Shown piece by piece: positions 35,746 to 46,100 of a stretch of 64,000 nucleotides of DNA (position 1 is the stretch's first letter; every line of letters begins with the position of its first letter). Source of the stretch: Rhodamnia argentea (Eukaryota > Streptophyta > Magnoliopsida > Myrtales > Myrtaceae); assembly GCF_020921035.1 (NCBI RefSeq), contig NC_063159.1, positions 8,100,501-8,164,500 on the forward strand, in the 5' to 3' direction. Made by a program: the position numbers and the translations under genes. The notes below the pieces were generated by a model. That model was not told the DNA's origin, ran no database searches, and saw only the letters and a list, made by a program, of their open reading frames with translations.

Positions 35746-38348
35746 ACTCTCACCCCTGATATAACCAATCTCTGCCGATTATGGCCATCGTTGGGAGATC
35801 GACATCGGCTCCCCTCGGTTCACGTTGAGGTGGCCCACCCCACATCCAGCCCTCTAGGAACATAATCGCCTCGTTCCCCCACTAGCACAAACTATGACAT
35901 TATCCTATCGACTCAATCGTGTTATCCCTCGATATTATATATATATACCAGAACGAGAGGTTTCCGGATGTATCGGGTCGACTGCGATGAATTGCACCCT
36001 TTACCTTGGTGTTTTTCTCAGTTGAAACATCTAAATACATGAAAGTGGCTAAGTTGACTCAATTTACTGACTACATGTATAAGGGAGAGTACTCCCACTT
36101 TCTAATCCCTCTTTCAATTTTGCTTTACTTTTTCTACGCAATTTCACCCCCTTTTTTTTCACGCAGTTGTCTAGAAAAATGTACTTTAATGTCCTCTGGC
36201 GCCAATTAACATAACAAATTACGGCATAATCACAATGCGTTGTATGAGTATACGATTTATATCGATCTCGACAAAAGGTGCATCCATTATTTATCCTTAA
36301 TATGAAATTAAAGCGTGTTTCATAGCATCCGTGTTGTTGTCAAAATCGCATCCGTCGATCCTACTTTTAATTCGGCTGTCTTTTAAGTGTCTTATGATTT
36401 TATCACTTTAAGATGATACAGAAGAAGATGTGCAAGACTAATTACTCCTAATCTTACCAAACCTGCTTGGACTTTTTTGATGCCAAGTCCGGCTTGGAGA
36501 GGTTGAAGAACTGCCTGCAACCTGGCCCACTCTGCAGGAAGAGCCGTGCCTCGTCGTCGAGCTTTCCGGCGAAAACACCAGGCGACAAACGGAAGAAGAT
36601 TGCTGTTGCGTTCCCTGACCGTGAAGCTAAGAGATTTGGGGAAAGTGGTGTGAGGTGTTCAAAGGGAAACAGCAAAAAGAGAGCGAGGAAGGAGAACAAG
36701 AATGCCTCGCCATTGGAAGACGGGAAACACGATTGCGTATTGGAACTTGCCGAGAAGCTAGCGGAAAAAGCAATTGAATCTCGGTCGCCGCTTCCGACGG
36801 TGGCTGTGTGTGTTCCGACTTACTTACCCGCTATTGCATCACGTCTTCTGCCTCTTCCGTGGCTCGCTAATTCCGACAGCAACCCCTCCCTAAGTTGGCC
36901 GAAGAGTGGGCGGCGAAGTACGTGCAGTTTTCTTGGATGGTCGAACCAAGTCGAGTGTAGGATTCGGATCGAAGATCGCAACAGGCTATGAGAAAGAAAT
37001 TCGCTGCGGCCTGCGATTTATTTCTATTCATCGTACTTCCCCATGCTGATCATATTAGTGGTGTGCTCATATCATGTGCTCCAGATTTAGTTAGTGAGAT
37101 TTTGTCGGATCGTCGTGAACTGTTTAAAAAGCTAACATCAAGTCTCGTATGGTATCGTAGCACGAGTTCCCGAGTTCGAATCTTCTACTTGCCTTTTCAA
37201 TTACATATTTTCATGCTCGGTATTAAGTAAAAGGACCGGACTAAGCGTTAGGGAGAGTGATAGAATAATTAAATATTAGACCAAAATTCATATAAGAACT
37301 TAAGTTTTTAGAACAGTATGCAGTAGTAACATCAAATTTCATGTAATTCAAACGAATTTAAGGTATACCTAGCCTTGTCCACCTGAACAGATGTTTCGAA
37401 AATGAGAAAGGATGCTACAGAACGGGGGGCTAGGAGAATGAAAGATGAGCATCCTCGGATAGGGATGTATTGTTTTTTTTTGTGACCAAACAAAAAGCAA
37501 GTGTGAACAACGTGAATTGTCCATCATAGATTGTCCCAGCTTTTCTCATGCTCTGGTCCCTCGAATTGGCCTTTGTATGAAGCATGAAGGCTTCTTCTCT
37601 CTTTATTGATAAGAGAGAAATTGTGAAGCGACTATTCGACTGAGCCTGGGAGTGGCTAGAGAACATCGATAGCGAGATTTGAGCTTTGTTGGGACTTAAG
37701 ATCGCACTAAACGTCGGAAGGTTGGTTATTGAGCAATGTGTGATGTTCCTAGATTAACCCACACGAGACATTATCCGTTTTGATCCATTTCATATCGAGC
37801 CGCACGATTTTATCATTTGGCGTACGTGCATGCACTTTCCTCAGAGGTCACTCATCCTCATAACATTCTGGTCTAAGCACGCTTTTCGAAGCAAATCTTG
37901 CCGTACATATCCTAGACACGCTCTTTTCATGTTCGGTATGCAATTCGATTCATTCCCACCCCCTTGATCATTCTAAAAATTTGCCAAGAGCCACTCCTTA
38001 TCCGATCTCTCGAGCCCAACGATAACTCCTCGCACTCATCGGACTGGGTTGTTACTCTGTAAGTCCCGTGAGTGGCCCTGCCGAGCCCCACAGGGTTGAA
38101 AATGTGTGGCTGTCCCCGGTGGTAAAGTAAAACGGGTGAGTTTCCCTTTCCTTTTCCTTAAAACTTTTTTAACCTTTTGCTCTGTTCCTCACCTCCCAAA
38201 GATATGGCCTATCTTCAAAAGATAAAAGGGGCAGACCTTACTTTGTACTCCTTCACTCTCTGAGTTCAGCTCTTCCATTCCATCATCACATTCCCACATT
38301 GAAGCTCTACAAAGTTTCACTTCCCCTGCGCTTCCACCCAGCCCAGCC
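35746..38348. other. Gene-poor region and 5' flank of the extensin-like gene
   Basis: A 174-codon plus-strand frame at 36467-36991 is open but has no ATG start and no recognised domain. It is Lys/Arg-rich at first (SKKRARKENKN) and could be an isolated exon relic. A possible retroelement trace is listed separately. The last 130 bp before the ATG at 38349 are CT- and CA-rich, like a plant leader. Confidence 0.4.
37150..37300. mobile_element. Possible LTR-retrotransposon fossil trace
   Basis: The words TGGTATCGTAGCACGAGTTC and AGGGAGAGTGATAGAATAAT resemble a tRNA-Met-type primer site region and an LTR edge of plant Copia-like elements. Nothing else of such an element is recognisable, so this is at most a short, old, broken remnant. 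Confidence 0.25.
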
Positions 38349-38903
38349 ATGGCGGTCTTCCAGAGCACCATCCTCCTGCTCCTGTTGGCTCTCACTCCCC
38401 TATCACTAGCCACCAACACCTCCTCCTCACATTCACCCGCCATGAACAGCTCCACCTCAACCCCCACCGCCTCCTCCTCCAAATACCAAATTGAGTGCAC
38501 CGTGTGCTCTGCCTGCGACAACCCTTGTGGCAAAGTCCCCCCGCCGCCGGTGCCGCCCTCTCTGCCTCCACCGAGCTCCGGCGGGTCCTACTACTACCCT
38601 CCTCCTCCTCCGCCATCCCAGCCCTCCTACAAGTACTATCCCCCGCCGCCGTCGCAGCCCTCCTACAAGTACTATCCCCCGCCCCCATATGGCGGAGGCG
38701 GGTACTACTATTACCCTCCGCCCAATTACCAGAACTACCCGGGGCCGCCCCCGCCGAACCCGATCGTGCCGTATTTCCCGTTTTACTACCACATCCCTCC
38801 TACTGCTACGTCCAGCTCTCCGGCTACACATGCCCACTCGCCCATGAGCTCTGTCTTGCTAGGCAGAGTCGGCGCGGCTCTGGTTTGGTTGCTCCTGATT
38901 TGA
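38349..38903 (+). CDS. Small extensin-like, Tyr/Pro-rich cell-wall protein with likely GPI signal
   Basis: A single exon encodes 184 residues. A signal peptide (MAVFQSTILLLLLALTPLSL) is followed by a Ser/Thr/Pro stretch and a short Cys cluster (CTVCSACDNPCG). The centre is hydroxyproline-rich: PPPP blocks alternate with YYY and YKYY, including an imperfect tandem PSQPSYKYYPPPP. Such Tyr motifs are known cross-linking sites in extensins. The tail has small polar residues, then SSVLLGRVGAALVWLLLI, which suits GPI attachment. It is therefore an extracellular wall or plasma-membrane-surface protein. The start context (GCCATGGCG) is excellent. Three other long frames over the same DNA are shadows caused by the GC-rich repeats. 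The exact role is unknown. Confidence 0.8.
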   Translation: MAVFQSTILLLLLALTPLSLATNTSSSHSPAMNSSTSTPTASSSKYQIECTVCSACDNPCGKVPPPPVPPSLPPPSSGGSYYYPPPPPPSQPSYKYYPPPPSQPSYKYYPPPPYGGGGYYYYPPPNYQNYPGPPPPNPIVPYFPFYYHIPPTATSSSPATHAHSPMSSVLLGRVGAALVWLLLI

Positions 38904-40267
38904 AGAAGCGAGCTATGGGGGCAGATCAAGCAAATTGCAGGCGAGACAATGTGCGCAGTTTCAGGGTAAGTTGTTTAGAGAATTGCCCTTCTTCCATGGG
39001 CTCAGGATCATCATCATCATCAATCACAAAGATGGGCAGGAGCAGAGTGACACAGAGAAGCCATTGAATAGTGACTCGTTCCCAGCAATTACTTTCTTCT
39101 CTGTATTCTCTCTTTCCATAACATCGACGTGTGGAGTGATGATGTGCAATTTGGACATTGAATTGTACCTATCTTTGTTTGGTTCCTGTGGCAAACGTGG
39201 CAATAAAGCGAGACACACAGAGAGAGAGAGATAGAGAGAGAGAGAGTGGTCATTTCCTTGGAATTCAATCATGAAAGGGTTCGCCCACTAGGCAAATTGC
39301 AATTAGTATGCTTTTTCCACTTTTGCTGAACTGAATCAGTGGTAGGGTAGAGAGAGAGAGAGAGTGACTGTTGGGTACAGGGGCGATGCTCAATGATTCT
39401 GCAACTTTCGGTATCTGGCCACTGTTTAGATCTGAATTTCTCAGGTAATCTTTGGGGTTATGCAAGCTGAGAAGCTTGTGATGATGTGCATATGCTCTGT
39501 TTCGTCTTTCTCAGTAGAATAAAGATTGGGTCGTAGAGGAGGTTCTCGGTCTCACTAACAATTTGGCAGGGCTTTGACAATGGTTCGACGATTCTTTTGG
39601 CCGAGTAACTCATAATTCGACTCCACCTCGAATGTAATTAAAATTTCACGATAAGTAGTCGTTGGGCGTGTTCCTAGACAATTCATCATTTATTCCGTAT
39701 CGAAACACGCAGCGATTTCTTATCATGTAGTAAGAGCGAAACTTGTAAAACCCCATACATTTGAGCGAGTTTTGTTCGGAACTTCCGTTTAAATCCCGGC
39801 TCGAATTAGAGCCAGGTTCGAAACATAACTGGATCTTTTCAGAATCGAATCCCGACCCGGTCCGCCTCGGAATCCGTGCTCCTAGCATTTGTCGTGATCA
39901 CGAGAAAGTGGTAAAGGCATTAGGTGTGTGGGGGGAGCGTGCCTAACGGTCCGCGATGCAATGATTTTGATTTTGATTTTGAGGTAAAGAGAAAGGAAGC
40001 TGCCCAAAGTGTCACTTTTTTTTTTGTTTTTTTTCAAGTGTAAATTCTTGACAAAGCTTGGAAATTTCGGGGAAAAATAAATAGAACAAGAAAGAAGAAA
40101 AGATGATGATAAAGATGGGCCGTGAGGGAGTACGATGTGAACGTGAGTGGGGTTTGTTTCTTACGTGTCGATGCGCCTTCGCTTGTGGGCCCCCCTCCCG
40201 ATCCTTTGAGCCGACCATCTTCCACCTTGCCACGTGGAAAAAGCTTTGCTTGTGTGATTACAAAAAA
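38904..40267. other. 3' flank of the extensin-like gene and intergenic DNA
   Basis: The first 300-400 bp are probably 3' UTR. GA tracts lie at about 39221-39246 and 39349-39364. A 110-bp segment at 39763-39870 recurs at 40898-41007 (see findings). No gene is supported. Confidence 0.45.
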
Positions 40268-41362
40268 AGGGGGTCAATACCGTCAAAAACTCCAAACTCG
40301 ACAAATTTATTCAAATTTATTTTTTAATTACAAAAAAATCTCAAATTGATACACTTATGATAAATTTACTCTGAACTATTTTTTACCACAAAAAATCACA
40401 AACTAAACTATTTTTTTAATCGCCAAAAACCTCAAACCGATACACTTGTAATATATTTACTCTCGGTTAGTATTCGTTAAATTTTATAGTCAAATTTCTG
40501 ACTCGATGACACGTGGTAGGGTGTATCGGTTTGGGATTATTACCCTCTATTTATCACGGATGTATCGATCTCAAATTTTTCTTGGTATTAACTCAATTTA
40601 ATGAAAATTAACAGAGGGTAAATTTGTCACGTACATATTTGTGGTAAACTATAGTGTCGGGCTCGTCGGTGTGGGGATTTTGAAAAGGGAGCTACTATTT
40701 TGATAGTTTTCATTATTTATGACCCCACGATTTTTCAATTAATAAGTACTTTATGCAAAAACACTTTGTGATGGTGTGTGAATGTATGGTCAGAAATAAC
40801 CGACAGTATTATCAGATTGTTGGGGGAGTATTTTCCTTTTAAAAACTGTTAGTATAGTAAAGATCATACGGGTAAGAGAAAAACTCATGTATCTTGTAGC
40901 GAATTTTGTTTGGACCGTTCGTTTAAATCTCGGCTCGAATTAGCATTGGGTTCCAAATATATTTAGATCTATTCGAAATTGAATTCGACCTGGTCCACCT
41001 CGAAATTACCATTAAATTGTTGAATTGGATGACACGTGGCAGTTCATGAGTGTACATGTTTGAAATTTTTACCTATGCTTATTACATGTGTATCAATTTG
41101 AATTTTTCGAGGTATTAACCCAATTTAACGAAAAAAAAAATTGTCACGGGTGTACCGATTTGAAATTTTTCGTGGTAAAAAGATTAGTTTATGGTAAATT
41201 TATCATAGATGTATCAATTTAGGATTTTTTGTGATAAAAAAAATAGTTTGGGACAAATTTGTCACAAGTGTACTAATTTATGATTTTTTGTGGTAAAAAA
41301 ATAGTTTGTGGTAGATTTATCATATGTGTACCAGTTTGGGGGTTCCCGTAGTATTAACAAAA
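40268..41362. mobile_element. Mutator-like long-inverted-repeat element(s), copy B, split by about 370 bp
   Basis: The left part, 40268-40640, starts GGGTCAATACC and contains the mirrored GGTACACTTGTGACAAATTT-type phrases and an intact central G-box (CACGTG at 40510-40515). The right part, about 41010-41362, has another G-box (CACGTG at 41033-41038) and ends in GTAGTATTAAC. The DNA between is unrelated to the family and includes the 110-bp repeat. Either one element was split and partly duplicated, or two partial copies lie side by side. Confidence 0.55.
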
Positions 41363-41401
41363 AAAAAATGCCTTTCATTTTTTTTCTTTATTTTTGCATT
41401 T

Positions 41402-41612
41402 ACGCTCCATTTATTTTACGAAAATTGAATAATTCGTAAAAAATGATCACTTATATCAATTGTAATAATTGCAAAGATTATTTCTCATTGTCCACGGAAA
41501 TATTAGATATAAATTGCTATCGAAAATAAAAATATTTTTTATTAACTGATTATTATAATGACAGTTTTTAAAAAAATATTTTTCAAATCATTCATTTTTC
41601 GCGAAACAATCG
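41402..41612. repeat. Tourist-like MITE, copy near 41.5 kb
   Basis: The left end CGCTCCATTTATTTTACGAA mirrors the right end, which inverted reads CGATTGTTTCGCGAAAAATG. The core phrase ATATAAATTGCTATCGAAAA is shared with the other copies. It is about 210 bp and non-coding. Confidence 0.6.
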
Positions 41613-42457
41613 AAACATTTTTCATACTTAAATTTCAAAATGAATAAATATATATCAAGATTCTCCTAATAAATTTTCCATTATCCTTCTCACCCAAACA
41701 TTTATCTATTTCGACTTAACTAGATTTGGAGTTTGGAAAAAAAAATTCCATTTCATTTAAGATTAAGTCAAAATTACAAATCTCTATAAGTGAAAGTGGG
41801 TTCGTTTACTTTTTGTTGATGGGGGGTGAGGACAATTTCCATCTCCCCCCCAACATCTTATCACGTGAACAATGCTCATGATTTGAATCATTGTTAATTA
41901 CGTGATTACATGCACTTTTTTATCACTTCCTAATATTGTATTTGATAATGAATAGAGAGACAAAAAATCTTCAAATGTATTTTCAGAGGCATTCCACCAA
42001 TGAATATCGGAATACATGAAAATGGTAAGTTGACTAATCTATTGACCACGATAAAGGCACTTTCTACTCTTGCTCAGGCTTTCTTAGATTAAATACGCGA
42101 TTCGAGAAATCCGACCCGTGTTTAATAGATACCCGAATATGAATTACATTGGTATTGAACATACTTGAATCCATCGTGGTCGCATTTTGATTATTGTGGA
42201 TTCGATTCTAATCGATAACGAGAAACTATTTTGAAATTCTACCCGTGATATTTCGGATTGTAAAAGCAGGTCAAGGACTTCGGGTCGTTACGGATGGTTC
42301 GATGCGTTAATTACCATTGTCGGATCGGTACAATTATCCTTTTCAAGTCACGTTTGCATATAAATATCTGCAAATTAATGCAGAAAAATCTATTTAAACA
42401 ATCTAAGTAAAATAATTTAAGTTGCTAGATATTTATCTCAACCATTTGTTGAAAAAG

Positions 42458-42507
<50 letters not shown>

Positions 42508-43142
42508 GGCTTAGGAAGTAGGATTTAGATGTATACAGAGGCCCAAGCCCATTAAATCTGTTGTGCGCTTCTCCTTCTTCTCTCTTTCATCAACCGAACG
42601 CCGCCGAACAGAGGGTTGAGTCGCAGCTCGATCGAGTTGCGCCGTCGAGTCCGTAGCTGCTCCGTCGAGACCGTCGCTCGCAGCCTCTCTTTGTACGGAC
42701 TCTCTTAGTCTCGGGGTGGCTTAGCGCGGACGCTTGCCGCCATCTTCGGTTGGCGATGTGCAGCGACGCCACATCCGCGCAACCCTTGCCGCCGTAGTTG
42801 GACCTCCGCCGCTGAGGTCTGGTTCCGGTTCGCCTCTCCCCGTCTCTCGCGTTTCGCAGCTTTTCGAGACGCCGCTTCGTCTATCTCTGCTTCTCTTGCT
42901 GGAATTTTCAGCCGCGACGGGCCGGGCCTAGGCGGGACACCGTTGCCCCCAAGCAGTCCCTACGCCCCGTGCCTGTCCCTAAACCCAGAGAGCACTGGAC
43001 GTACGCTTCTAAGGCATTTTGAGATTAACCCATTTGAAAATGACCCTAAAGCTTCACGTTTTGGCTTAATTATCCAGAAATTCGTTTCTCCCGATACCAT
43101 ATAGTTTGGTTTGCCTTGTCTGAATGTGAGGATTCGAGCGCG
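41613..43142. other. Intergenic and probable promoter/leader of TAM41
   Basis: An A-run followed by a (TA)n microsatellite lies at about 42461-42504. A GC-rich stretch at 42560-42940 resembles a leader/core-promoter region and contains a CT-rich start (CTTCTCCTTCTTCTCTCTTT). It has open frames on both strands (42590-42772, 42734-42931) with no recognised domain. I infer that the TAM41 transcript begins in or near it. Confidence 0.4.
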
Positions 43143-46100
43143 ATGACAAGTGCTGAGGAAGTGAAAAGAGACGAACTTGCCGGCTTTCTGAAAGTGCTTC
43201 CACCGGTGGAGTTTTCCTGTGTCTATGGATCGACTCTGCATCCTAACAATCCGGACAAGGTTTCTCTTTTCGTGATTATCTGTGTTGCTGTCCCAGTATT
43301 TGGTTGTAAAGAAATGCGAGTAGTTTTTACATTTGCGAGTGTAATAAATTTTTCAGTCATCCATGGTGGATTACATTCTTGGAGTATCAGATCCTTTGCA
43401 GTGGCATTCTGAGGTACGCTTGATGTTGCAACGTGTTCCACATTTCTTTTAATACGTGGAAGACTATCTGAATTGTTCATAGCTTCAGTTCTCTTGGCAT
43501 GTCTTAGAATCTCAAACTGAATCGAGATCACTATGCTTCCTGGATGGTCCATGTTGGTGGGGCAAAACTGGTATCTCGCTCTCTCTCTCTCTAGTGCTTG
43601 ATTGCTTGCAAGCGCATAATAAAAGGTTTTACTGAATAAGTCTTCGTTTGTTTTGTTAGATTACGGAAATTGCTGATGAAATTGGTGTGGGGGTTCATTT
43701 CAACCCTTTTGTTACTTGGGATGATAAGGTATTACTGACTATGGAGCTTGAACATCCCTGATTCTTTCACAATAGATGCTTATGTTTAGCGTAGCGAGCT
43801 TTAATGTTTATTCATGTTTAACATATCAATGATTGTGTAGTGCCTCACGTTTAGGTACTTTTGACTAGATGCTCAAGTATGGAGTTGTTCGGATGCATGA
43901 CCTGCTACAGGATGTACTCACGTGGGACAGATTCTACTTGAGTGGTAGATTGCAAAAACCTGTATGTTTTAGCCTTTCACTGTTTTGTTTGTTTACTTTA
44001 CCTACCATTCTACTGATTTTTAAGAAATTCTTTCGTCTTCATGTTTTGGAGAGATGGAATCGAGAATGTTCCTTTATGAAACATCCCTTTTCCTTCAGAA
44101 ACAGTGTAAAAATGACTTTGGAAATTGCTATTTGTAATGCTTTAAGTTGATGATGCCCGCGCATTTATCCCGTTTATAGATAACCACTTGTTGCCATTAT
44201 TGCAATTTTTTTTTTAAGTAATACTGTGGATACAACAACTCGGATACTAAATGGATTTAGCAAATGATGTAGGAATACTCAATGTTATTTTAAGTTAGTG
44301 GGCCCATTCAAGTACTCAACATATTTTTGCCACATCATTTAGTAAATCCATTATGTAGTGTCTCCAGCATCATTCATTTTGGTAATGGGCGGAGATTGTG
44401 AAGAGGAAGGCTAATGGTCCGAAGAGAAAGTAGTTCCGTTAATTTGAGTTCAAAGAAAGGTTGCCAGAGTAATTTCAACATTTAATATGGGACAAAAGAA
44501 AAGGTATTTTTTTTTTTTTTGGGGGGGTTTAATAGGTGTTATCGTTTTATTTGGTAACATGGAAATATTAGTGAGGAAGTATTAATGAAGGTGAACACAA
44601 ATAAGAGGAAGATGCTTGTTTTTTCTTGTGGAAGTAATAGGTCATGTTTGCTGGTTACTGCTGGAATTAGGTAACTTTACCCTTAATTCTCAACTATCAA
44701 AGTCTGTTGGTAGATACATACAATCTGGAGCATAAACAACTACAACATTAAACCTACTGTGTTTCTCTGTACTGTTTGTTATTATCTTAAATTGTGAGAT
44801 TGGTAAATCTTAGGTAAACTTCATTGAAGAAGAATAAATGCTAGAATAGCAAGGCACAAAGTAAAGCATTTAGCTAAATGATTGGAATGCCGTAATCAGT
44901 TTAGCTTGCCTCATCGTCTCATGTTGTTGTTGTTGTTGCTGTTGCACTCAACTTGGTTAGACTGTCGGTTCTAAGCTTCTTGTTGACTGAAAAATGCTTT
45001 TCTTTTTAACTTATTGAGTTAGTTTGTTTAGTTTAGTTTCTAATTATACTTGGTAAATCTTGCAGGTTCACATACTGCTTGATAACTTGGATATTGAAAA
45101 TGCCAATTCTTGTAATCTGAGAGCTGCAGTCTCGGCTGCTCTTCTCCTCTTGCCGCATGAATTTTCTGAGGTTTAGTTCTTTGTCATTCTTTATCAGCTT
45201 TTCGTAATTTAATGTCTATTACTTTATGTTTGATTTTTTCGCAGGAAGACCTTTATGCTAAGATATGCAGTCTCTCATACATGGGTGATCTACGTATGCT
45301 TTTTGCCGAGGATAGGAATAAGGTAAAGCATTATTATAGATCATATTTTGGGAACACTTGTCTGTGTTATTATTTAGAAAGGGACATATCCTGGTTCGAG
45401 GAATAACATGGGAAGCAGTTATATGGGTGAAGCTAATTTCACCAGAGCACATGAATGTACATTGCATTGATTGATGCAATCTGAAGTTAATTGACTTTCA
45501 CTGAAGACTAGTACCTAAAATGGGGCTTTCTTGGCCTTGGAGGCTTATGTCCCAACACTTAAGTAGCAAACAGTTGCGTTAGATTCCCGTAATCCACGAA
45601 ATTTTATTATTCTTCATAGACTACAGTTTGACAGACGCACACTTATGAAATTTTACCTTTGACCTTAATTATTTTTCTCCTGTCTCATCTATTGGCACAA
45701 CTCTTTTTGGATACACTCAGTTCTTTTTTAAATTTGTAAAAATTGAAACTTTTGATGAGGTAGTTTTTGGAAAGAAAATTTAAGCGGTTTGTTTGTAGAA
45801 TGGTTCATGCCTGTGTTTTGGGATTTTCCATTTCCTGGTTCTTTTTTTCCCTATTTGTGAGCATTAGCTGTTGTTTATTTATATGATTTGCTTCAGGTGA
45901 AGAAGATTGTACAAGGACAATTGAGTCTGTTTCAGTCTATCTACAAGCCATTTCTTGAAGAATATGAGACAAAAAATATGATAAGGTTCTCATCACGCAG
46001 TGGTCATCAAGCAGATATTTGTCAGGTGTGATTGCTTTTACTGTCTTCATAGCCAGTTTCAGTTGTTTAGTCATATCAAATTGAAATCTCAATGATTGTC

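Noticed and set aside
38189-39067. Several long frames on both strands around the extensin-like gene
   Set aside because: They arise from the proline-rich repeats; only the frame with signal peptide and extensin motifs makes sense.
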